Shown one piece after another: positions 21,983 to 33,720 of a stretch of DNA of 64,000 nucleotides. The stretch lies in the NCBI GenBank assembly GCA_047967505.1, contig CM106539.1; one strand, given 5' to 3'. The position numbers were made by a program, and so were the translations under genes. The notes under the pieces are model-generated. The model made no database searches. It worked only from the letters and a program-made list of their open reading frames with translations, and had not been told where the DNA came from. Each line of letters opens with the position of its first letter. Position 1 is the first letter of the stretch. Source of the DNA: Dipteris shenzhenensis (lineage: Eukaryota > Polypodiophyta > Polypodiopsida > Gleicheniales).

Positions 21983-22259
21983 TGTAGGCACAAATTGCAC
22001 CATGTGTGCACCGGGTATGGAAATTTCGAAGCCCTGCCCTCTAGCCATGCAAAGAGACTCTCTTTCCTCCCAAAAAATCACTGGAGGGATGATAGAGGGG
22101 GAAAGTGATGCCTTTATATCCAAGGTCCCCCCAAAACACACATTTGCTTATGGGATTACTCCCAAAACCTTATGCCAAGTGTTAACTACGCATGGGATCC
22201 CTCCACTAAACTACATACTCTACTAACCAAATGAGGGGTGAAGGCCACCACCTCCAACA
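21983..22259 (-). repeat. 3' LTR of TRIM
   Basis: Minus-strand start TGTTGGAGGTGG. It shares CCTTTATATCCAAGGTCCCC and TTTGCTTATGGGATTACTCC with the right LTR. Confidence 0.87.
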
Positions 22260-22571
22260 CCCCTCTATGGACAAACCCCAAGGTACAATTGACCAAACCA
22301 AAGGGGACCCTCAACCAAATCAAAAGGGGGCCTAACCAAATACCCATGTGGGACAAACCAAGTAGTCATCGCCAAATAACATAGGGAGTTGCATAGGTAG
22401 AGCAATGAATACACAACCATGGCCACCAAAACATGAGGTCCACCAAGTCACACTTATAGCTACCAAATGGATTGTGACATCTCTGCCAGTCTAGTCCAAA
22501 AAATCCACTAGAGCCACCACATGTTAATAGCGTAGTAGCCCATATGTGCATAGGTTTGCAATTCTTCCCTA
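22260..22571 (-). other. TRIM interior
   Basis: About 310 bp, rich in AACCAAA motifs, no reading frame of note. A purine tract (ATAGAGGGG on the minus strand) lies beside the left LTR. Confidence 0.75.
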
Positions 22572-22582
22572 CTCTGATACCA
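22572..22582 (-). other. primer-binding site of TRIM
   Basis: The minus strand reads TGGTATCAGAG next to the right LTR, an initiator tRNA-Met type primer site. Confidence 0.88.
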
Positions 22583-22861
22583 TGTAGACATAGATTGTGC
22601 AACGTGTGCATTGGGTACAAGGGGTCCCAAGCCCCACCCCTTAGCCAATGAAAATATCCTCTCTCTCCTCCCAAAAAATCCCAGGAGGGATGATCGAGAG
22701 AGGGAAAATGAGGCCTTTATATCCAAGGTCCCCCAATACACACATTTGCTTATGGGATTACTCCCAAATCCTTATTTCACTCGTCAACTATGCGAGGGCT
22801 CCCTCCAACAAACTACATGCTCTACTAACCAAATGAGGGGTGAGGGACACCACCTTTAACA
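22583..22861 (-). repeat. 5' LTR of TRIM
   Basis: 279 bp. On the minus strand it starts TGTTAAAGGTGG and ends GTCTACA, abutting the primer-binding site. Confidence 0.87.
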
Positions 22862-23179
22862 AGGGTTGTGATGCTGTTGTAGATAGAATTTGTAGCTTCA
22901 CACATAAAATTGCTCTTGCCCTCATCACAAATGCCACATGCACATGTGCATAGTGTCCCATGCATTCCAAATTATTTTTGCTGCATGTAGCTAAATGATT
23001 CTTTTAAAAAGACCCTTTGCATGCATGAAACATAGCAGCAAGTGTATCGATCCTTCAACTTGCACACAAAGAAGGGATTGAGGCCCTTGAAGCATCTTTG
23101 AAAAATCTTGATATGTGGGTAGCAGGCCTTGAATCTTTTAAATACCACAAAACAAATATCAAATAAGAGTATCTTTGGA
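22862..23179. other. spacer between TRIM and minisatellite
   Basis: No recognised feature. A 73-codon minus-strand frame at 23193-22972 runs into the first repeat units and is not called. Confidence 0.5.
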
Positions 23180-23670
23180 CCATTAAGAACCACTTAAGAG
23201 TCTTAATAGTACCACTTAGAAGGACTTAATAGTACTTCTAGACTACTTAATAGTACTTTAGAGCTATTTAATAGTACTACAAATTTCACTTAATAGTGCT
23301 TCAAAACCACTTAATAGTGCTTCAAGGCCACTTAATAGTACTTATGGACCACTTAGAAGCACTTAATAGTACTTTTAGATGACTTAATAGTACTACAAAA
23401 CTATTTAATAGGACTAAAATCCCACTTAATAGTGCTTTAAGACCACTTAATAGTACTTCTAAAACACTTACAAGTACCTCAGTACCACTTCATAGGAATT
23501 CTGAACCACTTAATAATACTTCAACACGATTTAATAGTACTGCAGAACCACTTAATAGTACTTCTAGACCACTAAGAAGCACTTAAGGGCCATTTATAAG
23601 TGCTTTAGGACCTCTAAGAAGTGCTTATAACCACTCAATAGTACCTCTAGACCACTTAGAAGTGCATGGG
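23180..23670. repeat. 21-bp minisatellite
   Basis: About twenty units follow the pattern ACTTCTAGACCACTTAATAGT. The ending TTAATAGT is best conserved and the middle varies. Many successive units are exactly 21 bp (for example from 23257 to 23340). A few are expanded by about 12 bp, where an extra CACTTAGAAG appears. Confidence 0.9.
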
Positions 23671-24125
23671 GACCATTTTGAAGTACCTAAGGACCTATAA
23701 GAAGTAATTCTAAAAGTAGTTTAGAATTATTTAAAGTACTTATATATGCTCCTCAAGTAATTTACCTAAAGTCCTTTTTAAAAGATCTAAAGCACTTTTA
23801 GGTGGCCTTCAAAACTATAAATTGCCATAAAAATACTTTCAAGTATTTTCAAGTGAAATTTAAGTGTTTCCAAGTGTACTTTTAAGTATTTTCAAGTGAC
23901 ACTGCAGTTGCTCCAAGTGGTACTTAAGTACTTGAGAGTACTTCAGTATCACTTTAAAATTATTGGAAGCTCTTCTGTGCCATTGAAAGTCCACCTAAAA
24001 GTGCTACAGAGCTATTAAAGTTACCACTTTTAAGTGGTTTAGAGCTATTAAAATTACCACCAAGTGCTTCAAAGCTATTGAAAGTACCACCTAAAAGTGC
24101 TTCAGAGTGTGTGAAAGTGCTCTAA
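23671..24125. repeat. degenerate continuation of the minisatellite
   Basis: The same vocabulary (AAGTRCTT, TTCAAGT, ACCACTTTTAAGTG) continues without a fixed 21-bp period. From about 24000 a looser unit of 30-33 bp appears (AAGTGCTTCAAAGCTATT followed by GAAAGTACCACC), seen three to four times. The series stops near 24125. Confidence 0.75.
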
Positions 24126-24745
24126 GACTGCTATCATTTTGCTTGAATAAAAGTAAATTATGAGCCTAAGGCTGATCAAGCAAATGTATGAGATGCTTTA
24201 CAAAAGCACATCTCCCCATCCTCTTGCAATAAACATCTTTTTTGTTGGGGGAGAATCAAGCCTCCAATGTCTAAAATTCAAAACCAAGATCTTTAATCTT
24301 GTGCATGATGATGGTACTTATAGGTTTTTGTCTATGTCATGTTTGCACAGGCAAGACTCCATCCTCTCTCATTATAGGTGAGCATTGGCTACATAGAGGT
24401 TTCTCTTGTGGATACCTAGAACCTTTGCTAGCTTTACCAAGCTGATAGGTTTGTTATTACCACCTTGTCCATTGAAACTATTACTATCATTAGAGATGAC
24501 CTCTTCAAGAAAAGTTCAAATTTTGATTAAAGCACTTTGACTTGTGCCAAAGTGTTGTAAATGTTGGCCAACACAACTCGTTTGCAACCCATTTCTTCAA
24601 GTCAAGCATCCCTAAAACTTGGATGGAGAAGGAGTTCTAGAAATATCTTCTTGCTTTGATGAATGCTCATGAGGTAGGTGAGGAGAATTTGTAAGAGCTT
24701 GCTTCCATGTCACCTACTATGACATTTTGCATCTCTTTCCTAACA
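24126..24745. other. spacer, nothing recognised
   Basis: A short plus-strand frame (24160-24381, 73 codons) has no features. No repeat is visible. Confidence 0.5.
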
Positions 24746-24966
24746 TCCTCATCTACACACACACACATAGACGTGCATGCATGTGTGCGTATGCACATGC
24801 ATGCACACACATACACACACACACACATGCATGCATGCGTGCATGTGTTCTTATGCATGGATGCACACATGCACATACACATGCACACACACGCACGCAT
24901 GCATACACACACACACACACACACGTGCGTGCACGTGTGCGTGTGTGCGCATGCACATGTATATAT
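24746..24966. repeat. CA/TG-rich compound microsatellite
   Basis: More than 200 bp of almost strictly alternating purine-pyrimidine sequence: CA and TG runs mixed with GCATGCATG and GTGCGTGC blocks. It creates overlapping His/Thr- and Val/Cys-rich shadow frames on both strands, which are not genes. Confidence 0.93.
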
Positions 24967-27246
24967 AGGTTGGTTGAAAACTAACCTTACAACAACTTCT
25001 ATTATTAGGAGCATCAACAATCAAAAAATCTATTATCCAAACTATCTAATAAGAATATTAGAAAAAGGTATGTACCTATTCATAATGATGAGGTAGCACA
25101 AATGTATCCATGAGGTCATTAAAAATTTTGGTTGAGAAAATGGGGGAGAAACCCTTAGAACCATTTCTCATAGTCAATTAAGTCCCCCTATACACAAGTT
25201 TAAATAATTTCACATCAAATATAAGCATTTTAAATTCTCAAAATATCACTTTCATGATATCTTATACCATTCCAAGATAATCTACTCACTTTCCATTATT
25301 TGGGTACTTCTTATACCAGCTCAACCCTCTCAAGAGAAGTTTTCCATGCATTAGGGAAAATGGACTCAAAAAAGGCCTCATGAGGATTTCATTAGGAAAA
25401 AAGTGTGAACTTACGATAATGAGGTATGATAAGAGAACTTGATATAACGAGCTATGGAATGTGTCAATATATTGAAACAATGTTTTGAAAAATTCTTGGG
25501 CCTTTTGAAGGGAGCCATTTGCCAATTGTTTGAATGCCTATCCCTAGCAATGATATCTAAGATCTCAGCCAATGGCCCATGCTACTCCCTAGCAATGAGA
25601 TCTAAGATCTCAGCCAATAGCCCATGCTACTCAACTGATAAGGACCCTTAAATCAAAAGTTCCATCCAAGGGTGTAGGAGTGATGTTGATTCCCATCCAC
25701 TAGATCCACCTTGGCTAAAATTAAAAATGTTTTGTAGCACTCATGCTTGCCAGCAGTCCATGCATTAAGGGCCTTTAAAATGAGGGCTACCACATGGCAT
25801 GGTGACACCATCCTACTCCAATGGCTACTATGTGGATGGTGAGGTAGTCTAAATCTCATCTACATACTAAAGGCTTGCAAAGAGTGGGGAACATGGCATG
25901 GTGACATTGACAACCACTCTAATGGTGAGCTAGCCTACATCTTGCCTAGGTACCAAAGGACTTCAAAGGAGTGAGGGAACATGGATACTTTCAAATCTCA
26001 CCATGCAACAATGAGGGTGGGAAGAGCAAGCATAGTCACTACGAGCCATGAAAACTTCCATTTATCCAATGATTGGCATCATTGAGGTTGTCATGTGCTT
26101 GTCATGTATCACATTCCTCTTCTCCTCTTATGGGAGATCTAGGAACTCACCAATAACATCAATTTTAAACTGTAAGCTTAGAATTTAAACCAACACCCAT
26201 TAAAAGTGATATTGATTTTTTAAATGATCCAAGGGCCATGGTTTCTTTTTGAGGATGCATTGCCAAGTTTCCTTTACCTTAGTGAACAAAGTAAAGGGGG
26301 ACAAAATGGTACTAGAATCTTTTGTCCACAAATGAGGAGGGTTTCAATTGTCCCACAAATTTTTATTGCAAGAGCCTCCTCATTGATCTAGAGCCTAATC
26401 AAAGGTTAGAACCTCACTTACATCTCTGATCCAAGAGGCCTTTTTGAGTTCAAATCTCCATAATGACTCCATGCTCGAATTTGTTTTGTTTCACAGCAAC
26501 CTTATCTACATGAAAGTGATCCATGTGACCACATTGCATTGAATGAAATATGTTGAGCATGAAATCAAAACAAGAAAATTCAGTATTCTAGATGGTGAAT
26601 GGTATTTCAAACTTCTCATCATGAGAATCATAAAAGGAGGATACCACTACTTATGTGAATATCATAACCCTTGAAATTTCTCACTTGCCATGAGTCACAA
26701 TCTTCCTCTCTCACAGGCCTTAACATATTAGGGGACAAATTAGGTCTCAAAAGGGCCTTCAAGGAATTAGTGATGGATTTGAGGTGTACCAATGAGAGTG
26801 CTCCAAGGTGTGGAGAAAATCCATGTTGAGGTGGTGGGTGGGCAGGCATGTAGAGAGTGCCTATTGGATATTTCTCTTATAATAAAGAGCACCCAAACCA
26901 TATCCCCCCCCACCCCCTCCCATTAACCCATGATTGACCCTCCTCCTATGTGCACCTACCCCAAATCATCCTCAAATCTCATTCAAGAGGACGTGGTCCT
27001 TTTGAGAAAATTTTGGTTCTTCCTCTGATTTGCTATAGGTTTGCCTCTCTTTCTCAACTCCATTGCTTTGGTCTAGCTATTTTTCCTGTCCATCTTTTAA
27101 ATGTTTGGTTGTTGCACCTCCTACAACTACTCTTCCCCCCCTTGCTCAGCCCTCTACCCACTCTTTCTCTACCCCCTGCTACTTTGCCTCCTCTTGCTCT
27201 AGTTTCTCTAGTGCCCTACAACACCTTTTGTTACTGCCTTGCCACC

Positions 27247-27249
<3 letters not shown>
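24967..27249. other. 2.3-kb region without a recognised gene
   Basis: It contains a two-copy 45-bp repeat (25542-25631). A diverged repeat of phrases such as CATGGCATGGTGACA occurs twice between 25790 and 25990. A C-rich run lies at 26906-26922. No frame longer than about 122 codons exists, and that one (26950-27318) runs into the microsatellite. Confidence 0.5.
25542..25631. repeat. two-copy 45-bp tandem repeat
   Basis: CCCTAGCAATGATATCTAAG begins copy 1 at 25542 and its near-copy begins at 25587. Only two substitutions are seen. Confidence 0.9.
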
Positions 27250-27317
<68 letters not shown>

Positions 27318-27331
27318 GTGTGTGTGTGTGT
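27250..27331. repeat. (CT)n(TA)n(GT)n compound microsatellite
   Basis: CT repeats at 27250-27292, TA repeats to 27317, then GT repeats to 27331. The GT part marks the start of the 3.2-kb repeat array, whose other units are also bounded by GT runs. Confidence 0.95.
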
Positions 27332-30300
27332 ACGTGCCCTCACCCAGGTCCACACACGTGAAAAAATAAGGGAGTGGGCCCCTACCTTTCTAGGTGTGGG
27401 GCCCACTTCTCAAGAGTGAACAAGAGAATGTAGTAGTAGTGGCAACGCAATTGGGTTCATCTCCAACAGGAGGTAGCCTCTTGCCATTGCCCATCAAGGA
27501 GAGCCCTCCTCTGGCACTTCTTAGAAAAGGAAAGTACAGTATAATTGTGATATAGTCAATAAAATATGCAAACAAATCACTGTATCTAGAGTACCTTATA
27601 AATGCTTTCCAATTGTGGACCATCACGTAATCAGCCTATAAAAGAAAGAAAGAAAAGAGAAGAAAAGAAATTAGTGATGAACAGAGATGACAATGTTACA
27701 AGGGAAATCATTGACAATGAAACTAGTGATGTACGGTAAGGCAATATAACCAGGGAAATCATTGAAGATGGTAGATGACACTTACACTAGGCAAAACACA
27801 CTATCTGTTTTCCTAATGAAAATGAAAATGGGAAAATGTGTGTGTGTTAGGCCTATAGGAAACCGCCCTGGGAACAGGTAGTGGTCCTCAGACTGGTATC
27901 CAAATGTTAAAAGCACAATTTTGCAACATAATAAAGTACGAAATACATAAAGAGGCACAAAACCCTCAGCATTTACACTCTCCAGTTGGAGAGATGAAGA
28001 GCAACAAGAGCTTTGAAGGCAATGATCTCATTGGAAGCTGTACTAGATATACATTCCAATGTCGGGGACTGCTAGCTGCATCCATCCAAGAGAAGGTGAT
28101 GTTAGAATACACACAACTTCTAACTTGGGACTACAGGTGTCATAGACCCCAACTGCTTGTTATCACAGTCAAGAATACAGCCCAGTAGTCAACCAAGAGA
28201 TCTAGCAAAAACATAACTTTGAAAAGAAAATCATTTGTCCCCGTGCCATAATGCGGTTAGCCATTTTTATCCTTGCAAAGCAACACATCATAATGGTAGA
28301 GAACAAAACTAGTATCTTTGTAAAATCTATTCCAACAATAGGTCATGACTCCAAATGGATTTTGCATCAACCCAAGTAAATGGTGGCATTGTGAACTCAA
28401 CATGTAACAAAGTGCATAATTCAAAGGCAGGTCACCACTTGTGGTGAGCGCTCATATATGGTCTTTATCAATAGAAAAGAGTTAGCTAGCAACACTTATG
28501 AATCACAAGATGCCTGGAAATGGCATATCTTGCGACAACAGTCAATACAAGGTCACATGAAGCTGCCATTAAAACCATGTCATGATATAGAGTATCCACA
28601 CCATAGTTTGCAGCTTACTCTTTAACACTCTAATGCTATGAAATGTACGTTAGTAGACCTAGCCAAGGAACCGATAGAAGCTAGGGGTTTATGGGACTTG
28701 AGTGAGCAGATCTTGTGGAGACGGGTGTGTAGAGAATCCTTCTATAACCACATGAAAGTTGTAGACTATACTTTGCATGATTACCCTATGACAAAAGATG
28801 AACCCAACGTATGTATCACGAAAGAAATCATGTAGGATGAACCCATGATAAGAGAGTGATAAGAAACCCACCATGTGAATGAATGTGTAAGGAAGCTACG
28901 CTCTAGCAATTGAAGGAAATTCCAAGAGCCGTATTTTGATACATTGTAAGTTAGAGTCGCCTCTAATATAGAGCATGTGAGTTGCTTTTGTACTCTCCAG
29001 TGGCCACTGAGTCTACAATCTTGAGGAGATACATAACTGATGCTGCTAGGATAAAGTGAAAACATATCTACAATCCTGGGAATCCTATGTATCTTGATGA
29101 ATAATAACACCAGCCTATCAAACATACGGACTACTAAGAGAATTTGTAAGTGCACCCAAGAGAGATAGAGGCTGGCAATCATCTTTACTAAACGTTCAAG
29201 GCGAACAGTCTAGGGAGCAGGGACAGAAGATCCTGGCTAATCAAGTAGGGATTGCATCAAGGCCATCTTACCTGAGAGGTCGAGGCAGCGTTATCAACCG
29301 TATCAAGTCATTGCCAATTGTGAGAAAGTTGCAGAATGGTAAGGAATGGGAAATGGAACATCTATACACTAGAAAAATAGACAGTATAACAACATTTTCT
29401 TGAGAAATGATGCGTAGATAGCTAGATAGTGGAGGTGAGCATCAAGCATAGAGGGAGCAAATGCAAAAACGAGCAGAGGACATGAAAGAGGAGGAACAAA
29501 TGAGGCACATGCCGAAGCGAAGGCTTAAGAGAATGCTTCAAAAAGTTACATCAGGCGAAACTTGTCAGAGGGATCAAATTCGAGTGGTGATTTGTGGAAA
29601 ACTTGTAAGGCCAGTAGCGGGATAAGCAGGTGGGCACCTAAGGAGGTACTGGTCAAGGAGAGAGAGGCTGCTACACACAATCTAGCCACTATAGGTGAGA
29701 GAGGGAGCTAAAGGCTAGGGTAATAGAGGAGGAGCATGAGGATGTGGGTAGCATAGCCTTAGGGTAGGAATGGGACAAGACGCAAACCCAAGAATGATTG
29801 CAGGGTCGAGCTCAATCGTGGAGACTCAAGAGGAAAATGGGTAGAGGAAAGGAAAGAATATAATACGGGAGCTAGGTGGAGAAAAGTGGAAAAATGTGGG
29901 GGAGGAGAAGACAGAGAGAAGCCCGAGAGAGCCGAGCTCAAACGAAAAGGAGGTATAGGCATTGGATGCTTGTGAGAGATGTAAGGTGGCGAGAGTCCTT
30001 GCGCAACAGGTAATGGAATCTAGGCTTCACTGTTGCTATAGCAAATTTCCTCATAAGTGCCACAACTAGGACATACTCTTAAGGGTATAACTAAGTGAGT
30101 GGTCCAAAAGAAATTTGAGGTCCTTTGTTCAACATAGGGTCCTTTTAAGCATGAAACGTATTAATTTCGAAGTAAAAACTATATTAGCATAGTCCTAGTT
30201 GTTTGACCTTACATTAAAGGCCAATCGGTGCAAGGTACTTACCATTAGAGTACGTAGGGGGTATCTAAGGGAGGAAAAAGAGCTCATGTACCTTGGCTCA

Positions 30301-30534
30301 TTAATGGTAATTTGGCACCATTTGTAGACTTACTATGACATATATTGGAGGACAAGCCTAGATTATAGGTGACTCCTGGAAACAACATGTAGGAGAGCGA
30401 CTTAAATATAAACATTGGCTGCCATCAATAGCGGAAAGGAGGATCTAGCACGGTAAAGTAGTGAGAACTCATGCAAGGGATAAGGCATTGAACACATACT
30501 CCCATAACCGAGTGTGTGTGCTAATCAGGTTAGG
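27332..30534. repeat. 3.2-kb array unit 1, full length
   Basis: The unit begins with TACSYRCCCTMACCCARGTCC and the hairpin GTGGGCCCC...GGGGCCCAC (27374-27406), and ends with GAGTGTGTGTGCTAATCAGG and a GT run. Units 2 and 6 align along its whole length with a few percent difference. No protein family is recognised. A plus-strand stretch near 29470-29980 has charged, coiled-coil-like short frames (AATHNLATIGER, then ETQEENG). A cysteine-rich string (LDACERCK...CCYSKFPHKCHN) is readable near 29966-30070. Stops interrupt both. Confidence 0.85.
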
Positions 30535-33500
30535 AGTGTGTGTGTGTGTGTGTGTGTGTGTACCCACCCTAACCCAAGTCCGCACACCTTAAAAAAATAA
30601 GGGAATGGGCCCCTACCTTTCTAGGTGTGGGGCCCACTTCTCAAGAGTGAACAAGAGAATGTAGTAGTAGTGGCAACCCAATAGGGTTCTTCTCCAACTT
30701 GAGGTAGCCTCTTGCCATTGCCCATCAAGGAGAGCCCTCCTCTGGCACTTCTTAGAAAAGGAAAGTAGAGTATAATTGTGATATCAATGGTAGTCAATAA
30801 AATATGCGAACAAATCAGTGTATCTAGAGTACCTTATAAATGCTTTCCAATTGTGGACCATCACGTAATCAGCCTATAAAAGAAAGAAAGAAAAGAGAAG
30901 AAAACAAATTAGTGATGAACGGAGATGGCAATGTTACAAGGGAAATCATTGACAATGAAACTAGTTATGTAAGGTAAGGCAATATAACCAGGGAAAACAT
31001 TGAAGATGGTAGATGACACTTACACCAGGCAAAACACACTATCTGTTTTCCTAATGAAAACGGAAACGGGAAAATGTGTGTATTAGGCCTATGGGAATAG
31101 GTAGTGGTCCTGCAGACTGGTATCCAGATGTTAAAAGCACAATTTTGCAACATAATAAAGTACAAAATACGTAAAGAAGCACAAAACCCTTAGCATTTAC
31201 ACTCTCCAGTTGGAGAGATGAAGAGCAACAAGAGCTTTGAAGGCAATCAGCTGTACTAGATACACTTTCCAATGTTGGGGACTGTTACCTGTATCCATCC
31301 AAGAGAAGGTGATGTTAGAATACACACAACTTCTAACTTGGGACTACAGGTGTCAGAGACCCAACTACTTGCTATCACAGTCAAGAATACGGCCCAGTAG
31401 TCAACCAAGAGATATAGCAAAAACATATTTTTGAAAAGAAAATCATTTGTCCCCGTGGCATAATGCGGTTAGCCATTTGTATCCTTGCAAAGCAACACAT
31501 CATAATGGTAGAGAACAAAACTAGTATCTTTGTAAAATCTATTCCAACAATAGGTCATGACTCTCAGTGGATTTTGCATCAACCCAAGTAAATGGTGGCA
31601 TTGTGAACTCAACATGTAATAAAGTGCATGATTCAAAGGCAGGTCACCACTTGTGGTGAGCGCTCATATATGGTCTTTATCAATAGAAAAGAGTTAGCTA
31701 GCAACACTTACGAATCACAAGATGCTTGGAAATGGCATATCTTGCAACAACAGTCAATACAAGGTCACATGAAGCTGCCATTAAAACCATGTCATGATAC
31801 AGAGTATCCACACCATAGTTTGCAGCTTACTCTTTAACACTCTAATGCTATGAAATGTACGTTAGTAGACCTAGCCAAGGAACCGATAGAAGCTAGGGGT
31901 TTATGGGACTTGAGTGAGCAGATCTTATGGAGACGGGTGTGTAGAGAATCCTTCTAGAACCACATGAAAGTTGTAGACTATACTTTACATGATTACCCCA
32001 TGACAAAAGATGAACCCAACGTACGTATCAGGGAAGAAATCACGTAGGATGAACCCATGATAAGAGAGTGAGAAGAAACCTGCCATGTGAATGAATGTGC
32101 AAGGAAGGTGTGCTCTGGCAATTGAAGGGAATTCCAAGAGCCATATTTTGATACATTGTAAGTTAGAGTCGCCTCTAATATAGAGCATGCGAGTTGCTTT
32201 TGTACTCTCCAGTGGCCACTGAGTCTACAATCTTGAGGAGATACATAACTGATGTCGCTAGGATAAAGTGAAAACATATCTACAATCCTGGGAATCCTAC
32301 GTATCTTCATGAGTAATAACACCAGCCTATCAAGCATACGGACTACTAAGAAAATTTTTAAGTGCACCCAAGAGAGATAGAGGCTAGCAATCATCTTTAC
32401 TAAACGTTCAAGGCGAACACTCTATGGATGAGGAACAGACGATCCTGGCTAAATCCATCAGGGATTGCATCAAGGCCATCTCACCTGAGAGGTTGGGGCA
32501 GTGTTATCAACCGTATCAAGTCGTTGCCAATTGTGAGAAAGTTGCAGAATGGTAAGGAATGGGAAATGGAACATCTATAAACTAGGAAAATGGACAGTAT
32601 AGCAGCATTTGCTTGAGAAATGATGCATAGATAGCCAGATAGTGGAGGTGAGCATCAAGCATAGAGGGAGCAAATGTGAAAACGAGCAAAGGACATGAAA
32701 GAGGAGGAACAAATGAGGCACATCTTGAAGCAAAGGCTCAAGAGAATGCTTCGAAAAGTTACTTCAGGCGAAACTTGTCAGAGGGATCAGATTCGAGTGG
32801 TGATTTGTGGAAAACTTGTAAGGCCAGTTGCGTGATAAGTAGGTGGGCACCTAAGGAGGTACTAGTCAAGGAGAGAGAGGCTGCTACACACAATCTAGCC
32901 ACTATAGGTGAGAGAGGGAGCTAAAGGCTAGGGTAATAGAGGTGGAGCATGAGGATGCGGGTAGCATAGCCTTAGGCAAGGCACGGGACGAGACGAACCG
33001 AAGAATGCTTGTAGAGTCGAGCTCAATAGTGGAGACTCAAGAGGAAAATGGGGAGAGGAAAGGAAAGAATATAATACGGGAGCTAGGTGGAGAAAAGTGG
33101 AAAAATGTGGGGAAGGAGAAGATAGAGAGAAGCCCGAGAGCCGAGCTCACACGAAAAGGAGGTATAGGCATTGCACGCTTGTGAGATATGTAAGGTGGCG
33201 GGAGTCCTTGCGCAACAGGTAATGGAATCTAGGCTTCGCTGCTGCTATAGCAAATTTCCTCATAAGTGCCACAACTAGGACATACCCTTAAGGGTATAAC
33301 TAAGTGAGTGGTCCAAAAGAAATGTGAGGTCCTTTGTTCAACATAGGGTCCTTTTAAGCATGAAATGCATTAATTTTGAAGTAAAACTATATTAGCATAG
33401 TCCTAGTTGTTTGAGCTTACATTGAAGGCTAATCGATGCAAGGTACTTACCATTGGAGTACGTAGGGGGTATCTAAGGGTGGAAAAAGAGCTCATGTACC

Positions 33501-33720
33501 TTGGCTCATTAATGGTAATTTGGCACCATTTGTAGACTTACTATGACATATAGTGGAGGACAAGCCTAGATTATAGGTGACTCCTGGAAACAACATGTAG
33601 GAGAGCGAGTTAAATATAAACATTGGATGCCATCAATAGCAAAAAGGAGGATCTAGCACGGTAAAGTAGTGAAAACTCACGCAAGGGATAAGGCATTGAA
33701 CACATAATCCCATAATTGAG
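30535..33720. repeat. 3.2-kb array unit 2, full length
   Basis: Begins with a GT run (30535-30562) and follows unit 1 throughout. It keeps a 133-codon minus-strand frame at 32394-31993 that unit 1 also has at 29182-28781. Such close copies would share frames whether or not they code. The end is cut at CATAATTGAG without the usual GT run. Confidence 0.85.

Larger units (their letters stand above)
21983..22861 (-). mobile_element. TRIM (terminal-repeat retrotransposon in miniature)
   Basis: Two related LTRs of 277 and 279 bp enclose only 323 bp. A primer-binding site sits against the right LTR and a short purine tract against the left, so the element reads right to left. There is no coding capacity. 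The flanks AGAAT and AGGGT share three of five bases, and both mismatches are G/A transitions, so the target duplication is only suggestive. The LTRs have diverged visibly, so it is old. Confidence 0.88.

Noticed and set aside
23180-23670. Possible CRISPR-like array because of regular short repeats
   Set aside because: Units are contiguous 21-bp repeats without unique spacers, and the window is eukaryotic.
24707-25096. Several overlapping frames rich in His/Thr or Val/Cys
   Set aside because: They are translations of the CA/TG microsatellite on both strands.
28781-29182. 133-codon minus-strand frame found again in units 2 and 6 of the 3.2-kb array
   Set aside because: The units are near-identical copies, so a shared frame is expected by descent. 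The peptide has no domain and the shortened units drop the region.
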